Source: Robinsoniella peoriensis (lineage in GTDB: Bacteria > Bacillota > Clostridia > Lachnospirales > Lachnospiraceae). From it: a DNA stretch of 64,000 bases. Made by a program: the position numbers and the translations under genes. The first letter of the stretch is position 1. The number at the start of each line of letters is the position of its first letter. The notes below the pieces were generated by a model, which saw nothing but the letters and a program-made list of their open reading frames with translations, ran no database searches and was not told the origin of the DNA. Shown here in pieces: positions 9,413-18,407 of this stretch. The stretch lies in NCBI RefSeq assembly GCF_042680125.1, contig NZ_JBHTNY010000021.1; one strand, 5' to 3'.

Positions 9413-9651
9413 GATATGTATGGAAAGTTTGAATCCTCATCACAGTACGATTAACCATAACTCCCGGGTTCCACCATTCTGATAAAGATAAATACAGTTT
9501 TGTATCGGAAAATGAGTATTGGAAAGATGAGGTGTGGAGTAATTGCATGGACGTCTGAAGCGTAGAGATCTGCGACTTCCAAGGTGATTTTAGAATAATA
9601 ATATGAAATCACTTTTCGAAGGAAAAATATGCAAAAAGTTTACAGTAAATA

Positions 9652-9667
9652 TTGACACACATTGTCA
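9652..9667 (+). promoter_or_regulatory. TGACA/TGTCA dyad at the WYL-regulator promoter
   Basis: TTGACA starting at 9652 is also the left arm of a TGACA (9653-9657) / TGTCA (9663-9667) inverted repeat with a 5-bp gap. A dyad over a -35 box about 65 bases before the gene suggests autoregulation by the encoded protein. The -10 is not clear. Confidence 0.5.
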
Positions 9668-9717
9668 GGGTTTTCATGATATGATAGAACTTATCTATAA
9701 CGAAAGAGGTGAATTGG

Positions 9718-10632
9718 ATGTCCGAGGGCCGTTTATTTAAAATTATCTATTATCTTTTAGAGAAAGGGCGGGCAACTGCTCCGGAACTTGCCAAAAAGTA
9801 TGAAGTGTCCATTCGGACTATTTACCGGGATGTGGACATGCTCAGCAGTGCCGGAATACCTGTTTATGTCACAAAAGGCAGAAAGGGCGGCATTCAGTTG
9901 ATGGATCATTTTGTCCTGAATAAATCTATTCTATCTGATAAGGAAAAACAGGAAATTCTGATGGGACTGCAAAGCCTTTGTGCAATACAATATCAGGACG
10001 CGGAAGATATTCTGACAAAAATGGGTGCTGTTTTCCAAACGGCTCAGACAAAATGGATCGAGGCAGATTTCTCACGTTGGGGAATTTCCAGAGAAAATGA
10101 ACAAAAAATATTTAGTATTTTAAAACAGTCTATTTTGGAAAGCAGAGTTCTTTCATTTACTTATTATGCTTCCTCCGGCGTAAACCTGCAAAGAGAAGCC
10201 GAGCCATTGAAACTAGTCTATAAAGACAAAGCCTGGTATATTTATGCTTTTTGCCGCTATCGGTTAGAGAAGAGGCTTTTTCGGGTTTCCAGAATGAAGA
10301 AAATCACACTTACAAAAGAGCAGTTCTGCAGGAAGATTGGAACCGATGATCCGGTATTCCCCAAGTCGGCAGTTATGGGGCAGGTTATGGAAATAGAATT
10401 GCATTTTCCGGATGAAATGGCTTACCGTATCTATGATATTTTTGATGATCAGGATATTACAAAGCTTAAAAGCGGATATAAGGTGACGGCCGCCGTGCCG
10501 GAGACCCAATGGCTGTATGAGTTTATTATGTCTTTCGGGGACAAAGTGGATATCGTATCACCGAGACAGTTAAGAGAAAACATCATAAAGCGCTGTGCAA
10601 ATGCATTACAGCATCACAGGAAGGAGCTATAA
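9718..10632 (+). CDS. YafY-type HTH-WYL transcriptional regulator
   Basis: 304 aa. Residues 3-60 are a DeoR/HTH_11-type winged helix (LLEKGRATAPELAKKYEVSI then RTIYRDVDMLS). Residues about 140-210 are a WYL domain (LSFTYYASSG, VYKDKAWYIYAFCRYR, FRVSRMKKI), and a WYL C-terminal extension follows. Start taken at ATG 9718, seven bases after AAGAGGTG; a GTG at 9709 overlaps that site. It forms a tight pair with the UDG-like gene four bases downstream, so it probably autoregulates the pair in response to a bound nucleic acid or nucleotide ligand (inference from the WYL family). Confidence 0.9.
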   Translation: MSEGRLFKIIYYLLEKGRATAPELAKKYEVSIRTIYRDVDMLSSAGIPVYVTKGRKGGIQLMDHFVLNKSILSDKEKQEILMGLQSLCAIQYQDAEDILTKMGAVFQTAQTKWIEADFSRWGISRENEQKIFSILKQSILESRVLSFTYYASSGVNLQREAEPLKLVYKDKAWYIYAFCRYRLEKRLFRVSRMKKITLTKEQFCRKIGTDDPVFPKSAVMGQVMEIELHFPDEMAYRIYDIFDDQDITKLKSGYKVTAAVPETQWLYEFIMSFGDKVDIVSPRQLRENIIKRCANALQHHRKEL

Positions 10633-10635
10633 TAC

Positions 10636-11229
10636 ATGAATATAAAAAATGAATTGGAACGTTTGCCGGGTAAAAGTGTAAATATGCAGTTTAGTAATGC
10701 TGATATTCAGCCTGAAAAAATAAGGGCGATTATGATTAATGAAGTGGTTCCTGCCGATCCCGGACAGGATTTTTATGGCGGTGGGATAACCGCTTATTTG
10801 GAAACGGCAATCCCCTTATTCCAGAAGGCAGGTGCTGATGTACACAACATAGACGATATTGTTGATTTGGGGGTTTATATCACCAATGCAGTGAAAATCC
10901 CAAAATCAGAATACGCAGTCAGCCGGGAAGATATTGAAAAAAGCCTTCCGTTTCTGAAAAAAGAACTATCATTCTTTCCTGATGTAAAAGTAATTATGCT
11001 TATGGGGGATGTTGCAAAAAAAGCATTCAATCTAATAAGTAAAAAGGAGACAGGGAAGAATGCAATTCCTGCTATCTCCACTTATAAAATGCGAAATAGT
11101 GAATTCTACTATAAAGGGATTCGTTTAATGCCATCCTATATCATGACCGGACAGAATATTTTGATAGAAAAGTCTAAATTTCAGATGGCAGCAGAAGATA
11201 TTGGAAACATGATTCAAATGATTCGGTAA
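10636..11229 (+). CDS. Uracil-DNA-glycosylase-superfamily-like protein
   Basis: 197 aa. The fold pattern suggests the uracil-DNA glycosylase superfamily: IRAIMINEVVPADPGQDFYG near the N-terminus, then VYITNAVKIPKSE (about 79-91), VKVIMLMGDVAKKAF (about 120-134) and MPSYIMTGQN near the C-terminus where family members carry a His-containing motif. The usual active-site residues are not clear, so catalysis is uncertain. It starts four bases after the WYL regulator, implying one transcript and possibly DNA-damage or nucleotide sensing. Confidence 0.65.
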   Translation: MNIKNELERLPGKSVNMQFSNADIQPEKIRAIMINEVVPADPGQDFYGGGITAYLETAIPLFQKAGADVHNIDDIVDLGVYITNAVKIPKSEYAVSREDIEKSLPFLKKELSFFPDVKVIMLMGDVAKKAFNLISKKETGKNAIPAISTYKMRNSEFYYKGIRLMPSYIMTGQNILIEKSKFQMAAEDIGNMIQMIR

Positions 11230-11241
11230 TAATTTAATTTC

Positions 11242-11275
11242 AATAAAGCCTGACAGGGAGCTGCCAGGCTTTATT
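11242..11275 (+). terminator. Terminator of the WYL-UDG pair
   Basis: Stem AATAAAGCCTGaCAG and CTGcCAGGCTTTATT (one internal mismatch pair), starting about 12 bases after the stop codon. The complementary flanks make it bidirectional. Confidence 0.75.
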
Positions 11276-11572
11276 TATATATTAGTCTCTAAAAAAAGCC
11301 ATTTGAACAGGATCACAGCGAAACGAAAAAACTCTTTCCTCAAAAAAATAGGATAATAAATATTATAAAGCAGGCTTGGAATGATAAAAAACATTACCTA
11401 AATATTCTGTGTATTGCACATCAACGTTTCTTAACGGTATAATAAAAACCAATTGGTAATGTGCTGAAGAATACTAAAATTAATAGAACAGTACGAAAGA
11501 ATCAGTACAAAAAAATCATATATTATCCAAAAACATAATACTAAAGGCATAGAAAGACACGAGGTATCCAAA
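11276..11572 (+). promoter_or_regulatory. Promoter region of the ceramidase-like gene
   Basis: Non-coding, AT-rich. Best promoter is TTGCAC (11414-11419), 18-bp spacer, TATAAT (11438-11443), about 130 bases before the gene. No other structure seen. Confidence 0.5.
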
Positions 11573-12856
11573 ATGCACACCATAAAAATGGGCTTTTCAC
11601 AAAAAAACATCACCCCTTCAAATTCGATTCAAACCGTTGGATTTGGACGAACGGATGAATGGTCAAAAGGTATTTTACAGCCACTGTATGCACAGATCAC
11701 CATCTGGGAATCAGATAACGGAATATGCTGCCTTGCCGCGATCGACCATATCGGTTTTTCAAAACAGCATGCCGACTTTTTGCGGGATGAAATTGGGAAT
11801 CTATTATCTGTTTCCAGAGAAAAGGTAATGCTTTGCTTTTCCCATACGCATGCAGCTCCTAACGATAGCAGTGCTCCGGAATATTTTAAATTCCTCTGCA
11901 AACAGGTAAAATCCGGAGTATCAGAGGCAATCCGGGATTTGACACCTGTATATGCTGCCTGGGGCAACGCTTATACGGACATTGGTGTGAACCGACGCAG
12001 CAGTTGTGAGGCATTAGACAGAAGAATCGGTATTTTAAAAATCTGTGATGCAAAAGAAGGGGCATTGAAATTAATTCTTCTTCGCCTTACCGTTCACAAT
12101 AATGTGCTGAAAGCTGATAATTATCTGATTTCACCGGACTTTTTCGGAACTGTCCGGGATGAATTACAGTCCCAATACGGGTGCCCGGTCATGGTAACTC
12201 AGGGTGCTTCCGGAAATGTGGCGCCAAAGTATTTTAAATCAAAGATTCTGCCTCCGGATGCCAATGACAGCCGATTTATCCGCTCTGATGCGGCATTAAA
12301 CGAGATGGCGCAGACTGTGCTTCAGGAAACAGAACCGGTCATAGCATCTCTCCTTCCCAGGAATTTGGAATCTATCTCCATGTATTCCGAAAAAATCACT
12401 CTTTTTTCAGATGTTCCATCCTATGACCGGGCACTTGCAATTGCAAAAGAAGCAGCAAAAGCCTGTGGCATAGATGGAACAGCATGGCTTATGGAAGTAG
12501 AGCGTCTTTTACAAAACCAGATTACTGTACAGGAGGAGGAAATAGAAGTTCAGTATTTTTTCCTGGACACATTTTGCCTTTGTGGTGTGGCGAATGAAAT
12601 TATGTGTGAATTTGCACTGCGAGTTTCCGAAATGCTTCAAAATGAGTACTTCTATTTTGGCGGATATACCAATGGGTGCACCGGCTATTTCCCAACGGAA
12701 GAAGAATTCGATAAGGGCGGTTATGAAGTTTATTGGTCCATGCTTTTTTATTTTAGGTACCATGGCCGTGTCTTTCCGCTGCAGCGGAACTCCGCAGCAG
12801 AATTAATCCGATTTGCTGCTGATAATGCCAGAGGTATAAAATTCCCATTGTCATAA
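11573..12856 (+). CDS. Neutral/alkaline ceramidase-like hydrolase
   Basis: 427 aa. The N-terminal GFSQKNITPSNSIQTVGFGR, the metal-site-like segments AAIDHIGF and SHTHAAPNDSS (about 86-96), and ASGNVAPKYF resemble the catalytic domain of neutral ceramidases and related neutral/alkaline non-lysosomal ceramidase proteins. Those are zinc amidases that cleave ceramide. No signal peptide is visible and the protein is shorter than secreted bacterial ceramidases, so it may be cytosolic with another substrate. Monocistronic. The family is fairly clear, the substrate is not. Confidence 0.7.
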   Translation: MHTIKMGFSQKNITPSNSIQTVGFGRTDEWSKGILQPLYAQITIWESDNGICCLAAIDHIGFSKQHADFLRDEIGNLLSVSREKVMLCFSHTHAAPNDSSAPEYFKFLCKQVKSGVSEAIRDLTPVYAAWGNAYTDIGVNRRSSCEALDRRIGILKICDAKEGALKLILLRLTVHNNVLKADNYLISPDFFGTVRDELQSQYGCPVMVTQGASGNVAPKYFKSKILPPDANDSRFIRSDAALNEMAQTVLQETEPVIASLLPRNLESISMYSEKITLFSDVPSYDRALAIAKEAAKACGIDGTAWLMEVERLLQNQITVQEEEIEVQYFFLDTFCLCGVANEIMCEFALRVSEMLQNEYFYFGGYTNGCTGYFPTEEEFDKGGYEVYWSMLFYFRYHGRVFPLQRNSAAELIRFAADNARGIKFPLS

Positions 12857-12934
12857 AGTTTTCACTATGATACTATCATTACAGAAGAGTAGTAGTCCAT
12901 AAAGCTTGAATTACAGATAAATACTTATATCTCA

Positions 12935-13003
12935 AACTTTTTGGAGAGCTGCGAAATGCATCAGGATTTCGCAGCGAATGCCCGCGTGCCGCCAAAAAAA
13001 ACT
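12935..13003. repeat. Compound palindromic element before the Bce-type module
   Basis: An inner perfect hairpin GCTGCGAAAT (12948-12957) and ATTTCGCAGC (12966-12975) is nested in outer arms AACTTTTTGG (from about 12935) and CCAAAAAAAACT (to about 13003), with a GC-rich right part. It resembles a REP-like mobile palindrome. It lies directly before the response-regulator gene, so it could also attenuate transcription. Confidence 0.6.
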
Positions 13004-13029
13004 AGACCATGTGATAGGAGCTAATACAT

Positions 13030-13695
13030 ATGAAATTGTTATTAATAGAAGATGACCGGATCCTGTGCCGGGAGCTTGCGCGGGAACTGGGCAGCAATGG
13101 GTATGAAGTTAAACTGGCAGATGATTTTGACCGGATAGAGGATTTAGTGAAAAAAGGTGATTTTAAGCTTATACTGCTGGATATATCCCTTCCTGGCAGG
13201 GATGGCTATGAAATCTGCAGAAGCATCCGCCATTTTTCAAAAATCCCTATTATGTTTCTCACCAGCAGGGATTCCGACATGGATGAGTTGTACGGGATGA
13301 CTCTTGGAGGAGACGACTATATCCGCAAACCTTACAATATGCCGATCCTGCTGGCACGCATTGCGGCATTGCTCCGCAGAAGCGGTTTTGGGTTATCTGA
13401 GGACCGCAGGCTGCTCTGGGAGGATTTTACCCTGTGGCCGTCCAAAGGGAAGCTGTGCAGAGGGGAGCGCGAAATTATCCTCACCAGGCAGGAAACCCTC
13501 CTTTTGTCGTATCTGTTTTCCCATCCACAGGAAATTGTTAAAAGAGTGGATTTGATAGAGGAACTCTGGGATAATCAGGTGTATATAGACGACAATACCT
13601 TAAGCGTCCATATGACGCGGCTCAGAAGTAAGTTAAAAGAGCTGGATGCCGGTGATCTCATCCAGACACGATACGGTCAGGGGTATCAGCTTTGA
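13030..13695 (+). CDS. OmpR-family response regulator (BceR-like)
   Basis: 221 aa. The receiver domain has LIEDD near the N-terminus, phospho-acceptor Asp in ILLDISLPGRDG (about residue 51), and LTSR and YIRKPYN later. The C-terminal winged helix (about 130-221) includes LIEELWDNQVYIDDNTLSVH. It is followed with TTGA overlap by a short intramembrane-sensing kinase and then a BceAB-type transporter. The operon is therefore a peptide-antibiotic sensing and detoxification module, in which transporter flux is sensed by the kinase (known for BceRS-BceAB). Confidence 0.92.
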   Translation: MKLLLIEDDRILCRELARELGSNGYEVKLADDFDRIEDLVKKGDFKLILLDISLPGRDGYEICRSIRHFSKIPIMFLTSRDSDMDELYGMTLGGDDYIRKPYNMPILLARIAALLRRSGFGLSEDRRLLWEDFTLWPSKGKLCRGEREIILTRQETLLLSYLFSHPQEIVKRVDLIEELWDNQVYIDDNTLSVHMTRLRSKLKELDAGDLIQTRYGQGYQL

Positions 13696-14690
13696 ACGGG
13701 CGGTTATACTGGCAGCAGCGTCTGACCTATATTCTGATACAGCTGATCGGTCTGTCAGGTGCATGCATCTACTTAAAAGCGTTAAAGCTGGGATGGTGGC
13801 AGATTTTGCCGCTGTTTTTTGTATGTCTGGCGGTGATTTTCTGTTATAATCTGCTGCGTTACCGGAAACAGCGGGCATATTTTCGTAAAATGGCAGTTTT
13901 GGTTGACCAGCTGGATGAAAAGTACCTCTTCCCCCAGATATGGAAAGATGCGAAATCCTATGAAGAAACGGGTTATCTGTGCCTGCTTCGGGAATGTACA
14001 AAATCTATGCTGGAGCAGGTAGAGCTTAGTAGGCGTGAAGGCAGGGATTATCAGGAATGGCTGGAAACTTATGTTCATGATATGAAGCAGCCCATCTCCG
14101 CTATTAAATTAATTGCAGAACGGATGCGGACCGAAGACAGCAGGGATATTCTGTTGGAGTTGGAAACCATGAACCACCATTTAGAACAGGTTCTCTACTA
14201 TGGGAGAAGCGAAAGTCCCCATACCGATTTTATATTTAAAAAGGTGAATTTCCTGGATGTTTTAAATGAGTGTTTATCCATGAATAAGCAAATGTTGATT
14301 CAAAACCGGGTGCGGATAGAAATCCCGGAGTTTTTTCCGGAAGTATATGGAGACGAGAAAGGTATTTTATTTTTACTGAACCAGCTGGTATATAATGCCG
14401 CTGTTTATCGGAGAGACCAGGATCCGGTCATTCAGTTTACTTATAGCATTCAGATGGATAATCTGCATTTTTTCATACGGGATAATGGATGCGGCATTAC
14501 AGCGGAAGATTTACCGAGAGTTTTCGAAAAAGGTTTCACCGGAAAGAATGGCAGAAAAAATCTGTGTTCTACCGGAATGGGGCTCTATCTCTGTAAAAAG
14601 CATGCAGAGGATATGGGCATTGGATTAAGCATACAGTCAGAGGAAAATATCTATACGGAAGTCTGCATGGCATTACCTTTGCGCCTGTAG
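13692..14690 (+). CDS. Intramembrane-sensing histidine kinase (BceS-like)
   Basis: 332 aa. Two close membrane helices (about 10-28 and 33-52) with almost no extracytoplasmic loop identify the intramembrane-sensing class. H-box VHDMKQPISAIKL (His near residue 129), N-box LNQLVYNAAVYRR, G1 IRDNGCGI and G2 GMGLYLCKKHAEDMG follow. The start is TTG at 13692, overlapping the regulator's TGA. Kinases of this class cannot sense peptides alone; they read the BceAB-type transporter encoded next. Confidence 0.9.
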   Translation: MNGRLYWQQRLTYILIQLIGLSGACIYLKALKLGWWQILPLFFVCLAVIFCYNLLRYRKQRAYFRKMAVLVDQLDEKYLFPQIWKDAKSYEETGYLCLLRECTKSMLEQVELSRREGRDYQEWLETYVHDMKQPISAIKLIAERMRTEDSRDILLELETMNHHLEQVLYYGRSESPHTDFIFKKVNFLDVLNECLSMNKQMLIQNRVRIEIPEFFPEVYGDEKGILFLLNQLVYNAAVYRRDQDPVIQFTYSIQMDNLHFFIRDNGCGITAEDLPRVFEKGFTGKNGRKNLCSTGMGLYLCKKHAEDMGIGLSIQSEENIYTEVCMALPLRL

Positions 14691-14781
14691 ATACAATTCT
14701 TACGAAAAGGAAAGATTTCTGTAAGAAAATATGCTATGTTCTAAAGTGCACAGGCGGTATGCTATATCTGAGGTGATAAAC

Positions 14782-15549
14782 ATGAAAACATTATTAAAAA
14801 TAGAACATATCTCTAAATATTATGGAGAAAATGCAAATGTAACAAAGGCTCTGAATGATGTGGACTTTTCGGTCGAAGGAGGAGAATTTGTAGGAATTAT
14901 GGGTGCCAGCGGTTCCGGCAAAACAACGCTGCTTCAGTGTGTTTCTACTTTGGATGATCCCTCCGCAGGGAAAATATTTTTAAGGGACCGGGAGATCACA
15001 CAGCTGACGGAACAGGAGATTGCACGTTTCCGGAGTGAGCATCTGGGATTTGTCTTTCAGGAATATAATCTGCTCGATACCCTTACCCTGGGAGAAAATA
15101 TTGAACTGGCTCTTACCATACGCAAACTGCCCCAGGAGGAAATAACGCCAAAGGTAAATGCCATTGCGGAAAAGCTGGGCATTCGTAGTGAACTTCATAA
15201 ATTTCCATACGAAGTATCCGGAGGGCAGAAACAGCGCTGTGCCTGTGCAAGAGCGCTGGTGAATGAACCGGACCTGCTGCTTGCCGATGAACCTACCGGC
15301 GCACTGGACTCCGCATCCAGTGCCATGCTCTTGGATGCTATGAAGGATCTGAATAAATCTCTTGGGATTACAATTCTAATGGTTACCCATGACGCTTTTA
15401 CCGCCAGCCACTGCAGCCGGATCCTGTTTCTGCGTGACGGCAAGATCTTTACGGAAATGCTCAGAGGAAATAAAGACAGAAAGAAGTTCTTCCAGGAAAT
15501 CCTGGATGTGATGTCCATGTTAGGCGGTGATGTTGCTCATGTACGCTAA
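14782..15549 (+). CDS. ABC transporter ATPase (BceA/MacB-like)
   Basis: 255 aa. Walker A GASGSGKTTL (about 39), signature SGGQKQRCACARAL, Walker B LLLADEPTGALDSAS, and H-loop VTHD, as in BceA, LolD and MacB. ATG 14782 follows GAGGTGAT; the longer frame from 14731 has no such site. It overlaps the permease gene that follows. It should power a membrane complex that frees cell-wall precursors from antimicrobial peptides and signals to the kinase upstream. Confidence 0.92.
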   Translation: MKTLLKIEHISKYYGENANVTKALNDVDFSVEGGEFVGIMGASGSGKTTLLQCVSTLDDPSAGKIFLRDREITQLTEQEIARFRSEHLGFVFQEYNLLDTLTLGENIELALTIRKLPQEEITPKVNAIAEKLGIRSELHKFPYEVSGGQKQRCACARALVNEPDLLLADEPTGALDSASSAMLLDAMKDLNKSLGITILMVTHDAFTASHCSRILFLRDGKIFTEMLRGNKDRKKFFQEILDVMSMLGGDVAHVR

Positions 15550-17557
15550 ACTTGCCTTGCGTAATGTAAAAAGAAGCCTGGGTGATTATGCCGTTTATGT
15601 TCTTACACTTATTTTAAGCATTACGTTAATATTCGCATACAATTCCCTGCTGTTTTCCGATGCAATAGCTTCATTTAACAAACTGATGGGGCAAATGATG
15701 AGTATCCTGTTATGCGTAACGATAATGGTTGTACTAATTCTGGGGTGGCTGATTTCCTACATAACCCGTTTTATTTTTGAACAGCGCAGCCGGGAATTTG
15801 CCTGCTATATGACAATGGGAATGGAACGCAGAACCATGAGCCGTCTTTTTCTGACGGAACAGCTGATAATCGGTATTTCCACTCTGTTTGTTGGAATTGT
15901 ATTGGGTAATTTCTTTTATCTTGTTTTAAGCCAGGTGATTTTCCGGATGTTTGATAAGAGTTATTATATGGATTTATCGTTTCAATTACCGGCTGTTGGC
16001 TTGACCGTTCTCTGCTTTTTTATTATGTTTGCCCTTTCACTGCTGCGTCAGAACAAAATCTTAAAGAAGATTCGTATTAAAGAACTGATGCATTATGAAA
16101 GGAAAAATGAAAAATCTTCTACAAATAAAGGGAAACATATAAAAGCAAAGCTTATTCTCGCAGTTTTGACAGGTATTTTTGGAATCCTATGCCTTGGTAC
16201 TGCATTTGTCCAGAAGTTGTCAGGCTTTTTCGGAATCTTTTTAATGGTTTCGGGTGTACTCCTGCAAGGCATCAGCCTGCTGCTATTTTACAGGCATCTG
16301 TCTGAAAATATTCTGATTCGCTATAAGAAAAATGAAAAACGCCGCCTGCATCATCTTAATATCTTTTTTTACAGACAGCTAACCGGAAGGCTAAAGACGA
16401 ACGGAAAACAGATGGGCGTCATTTCCATTCTGTTACTTCTGACCCTGCTGGGACTTGGGGGAGCTGCCTTTATGGCAAATTCGTATGAGACTAGTCTGGC
16501 AAAATCAGTCCCTTTCGATATAGAGGTTTCCGAACGCTACGGGACTTTGGATGTAGAATCCTGCAGAGATTTTGTCAGACAGCAAAGTACGGTAACAACA
16601 GAGCATTCTTATCATATCTATAGGTTAAATGACAGTGAAATTATCGCTACGCTTCTGAAAAAGAAACGGTCCGAAGAAAATGAATTTGAAGATTTGGCAG
16701 ACAGCCAGAATAAAGACCGTGCCATACGGCTTTCTGACTATAATGCACTGCTGAAAATGCTGGGCAGGGAAACAGTTTCTTTGAAAACAGATGAATATTA
16801 CATTCAGACAGATGAAGAATATTATGCAGGAAAATTTGAAAAAGCACTTCCTACTCTGACAACCGAAGGAAAAGAGTATAAATTGAAGGCTGTTCAGAAG
16901 AGTGATTTTGCACAAAATATGATTAATGAAAGCGGTACTAACACGGGTTCTATCTTAGTTTTGCCGGATGAAACACTCAATACACTGACCGGAGAACGGC
17001 AGTGCTATTTTGCCATGACAGCAGATCGTGAACAAACGGAATACAAATACGAACTCAGGCAATTTTTAGAGGAAAAGAAAGTAAGTGAAGGTGCCAGTTT
17101 TATTGCAGTATACACTTATGCAGGAGAAAAATCAGAACTTCAGGCAATCTATATGATGCTGGCATTTATCTGTTGTTATGCAGCTTTTATCTGTATTTTT
17201 ATCTGTGCGACGATTCTTGCCGTCCAGCTTTTGAGCAGCAGCAAAAAGTACCGCTACCAGTATGAGCAGCTCCAGCGAATGGGTGCGGGTGACGTGGAAA
17301 TACGCAGGCTTATTTGGAAACAGATCCTTGTCTATTTTGCAGTTCCAATCATGCTCCCGTTTCTTTTTGTAATTATATATGTAGCGGGGATCAGTTACTT
17401 CAGCCCTGTAGTAAGCAAAACACTGCTATTATCATTTGCCGGGGCAAATGGAATCTTCCTGTTTATATATGGCTGTTATTTTATCATCACTTGTCTGCAA
17501 TACCAGAAAAATGTCTTGCAGCAGCAGAAGAAGCTGCATCTGCGGAATTTATTATAG
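15539..17557 (+). CDS. Bce-type ABC permease
   Basis: 672 aa, FtsX-like. Ten membrane helices are expected: six or so in residues 15-290, then a large extracytoplasmic domain (about 320-535, charged, no helices), and a final group at about 540-660. The large loop between helices 7 and 8 is the peptide-sensing part in BceB. Possible starts are GTG 15527, ATG 15530 and ATG 15539; AGGCGG at 15522-15527 best fits 15539. It overlaps the ATPase gene by about 10 bases. Confidence 0.9.
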   Translation: MYAKLALRNVKRSLGDYAVYVLTLILSITLIFAYNSLLFSDAIASFNKLMGQMMSILLCVTIMVVLILGWLISYITRFIFEQRSREFACYMTMGMERRTMSRLFLTEQLIIGISTLFVGIVLGNFFYLVLSQVIFRMFDKSYYMDLSFQLPAVGLTVLCFFIMFALSLLRQNKILKKIRIKELMHYERKNEKSSTNKGKHIKAKLILAVLTGIFGILCLGTAFVQKLSGFFGIFLMVSGVLLQGISLLLFYRHLSENILIRYKKNEKRRLHHLNIFFYRQLTGRLKTNGKQMGVISILLLLTLLGLGGAAFMANSYETSLAKSVPFDIEVSERYGTLDVESCRDFVRQQSTVTTEHSYHIYRLNDSEIIATLLKKKRSEENEFEDLADSQNKDRAIRLSDYNALLKMLGRETVSLKTDEYYIQTDEEYYAGKFEKALPTLTTEGKEYKLKAVQKSDFAQNMINESGTNTGSILVLPDETLNTLTGERQCYFAMTADREQTEYKYELRQFLEEKKVSEGASFIAVYTYAGEKSELQAIYMMLAFICCYAAFICIFICATILAVQLLSSSKKYRYQYEQLQRMGAGDVEIRRLIWKQILVYFAVPIMLPFLFVIIYVAGISYFSPVVSKTLLLSFAGANGIFLFIYGCYFIITCLQYQKNVLQQQKKLHLRNLL

Positions 17558-17614
17558 TATAATACTTTAACCTTCAGTGCTGATCCCTCGAATCATCAAT
17601 ATGAGTGTTTTACG

Positions 17615-17706
17615 CTGTACAAGGCAGACGCCCGATAGAAACTTGTACAGGGCACATCATCCCCTTGCGTTGTTCCAGCAGGGGATTGTTGGTGCCGGTA
17701 CCGGCA
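17615..17706. repeat. Cluster of three hairpins between convergent genes
   Basis: Three inverted repeats in a row: CTGTACAAG (17615-17623) with CTTGTACAG (17642-17650); ATCCCCT (17659-17665) with AGGGGAT (17680-17686); and the 14-bp palindrome TGCCGGTACCGGCA (17693-17706). It lies between the Bce permease and the convergent DUF2798 gene. There is no T-run, so it looks more like a REP-type repeat than a plain terminator. Confidence 0.6.
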
Positions 17707-17739
17707 GTGGTATATAAATAAGATATCATTCGCTTTGAA

Positions 17740-18234
17740 TTAACATTCAGGTTCCGTTTGTGGTACGAAATTTTCAAGCTGCTTTTTGAATAAAGACCGG
17801 AAAACCAGTCTCACAAGCGGACCTGCAAAGAAAATCTGCCAGCACAGTGCCATTGGAAAGTTCATGGCTGTTGTCTGAAACCAGACTGCAACAATATCTT
17901 TGCCGGGATTTTTAAATAGAATGGTTGCTGCCAGACTCATAAGGGGGCACATCAGGCATACGATCATGGAGGAAATTGCCAGCAATATAAAAATCGGGCG
18001 GTCTTTTGGGGTTACAATACGAAATGCAAGCATGTGGGACAGTTTTTCGACTGCAAAAAATTCCAGTATAAATGCAAGCGGCCACATAATGACCAGTTCA
18101 TGAAACGCCAGAAGGAATACCTCGTTTGTCATTCCCCCCCGATTGATTGCTATGTTATAACAGATCATAGCATAGACCATGGCGAAGGCCATGAGAATTG
18201 TGAAAATAATATTTTGTGCTTTGGTTTTTGGCAT
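17740..18234 (-). CDS. DUF2798-family membrane protein
   Basis: 164 aa. Four hydrophobic helices in two similar halves (NIIFTILMAFAMVYAMICYN near the N-terminus; ISSMIVCLMCPLMSLAATIL later) resemble the DUF2798 family. The ATG at 18234 follows AAAAGGAGATTCAAAA; the open frame extends another 50 codons upstream without a site. The function is unknown. Confidence 0.75.
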   Translation of the reverse strand: MPKTKAQNIIFTILMAFAMVYAMICYNIAINRGGMTNEVFLLAFHELVIMWPLAFILEFFAVEKLSHMLAFRIVTPKDRPIFILLAISSMIVCLMCPLMSLAATILFKNPGKDIVAVWFQTTAMNFPMALCWQIFFAGPLVRLVFRSLFKKQLENFVPQTEPEC

Positions 18235-18407
18235 TTTTGAATCTCCTTTTCTAAAAATGGGCGCAAAAATACACGTGTGTTGTTCGTTAATCAGGCGAGC
18301 GTAATGCACACATGTATCGTTTCCAATTAAAACCAAAGTATTTTTGTCATATGAATTTTTAACGGAAGTAAGTATAACATACAAATTAGATTTTTGTAAG
18401 CATTTTT

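Noticed and set aside
9360..9548. 62-codon - strand frame in the gap before the WYL gene
   Set aside because: It includes the terminator hairpin at 9369-9412 and has no credible site.
11431..11613. 60-codon hydrophobic - strand frame before the ceramidase-like gene
   Set aside because: AT-rich promoter DNA read backwards; overlaps the next gene start and the promoter.
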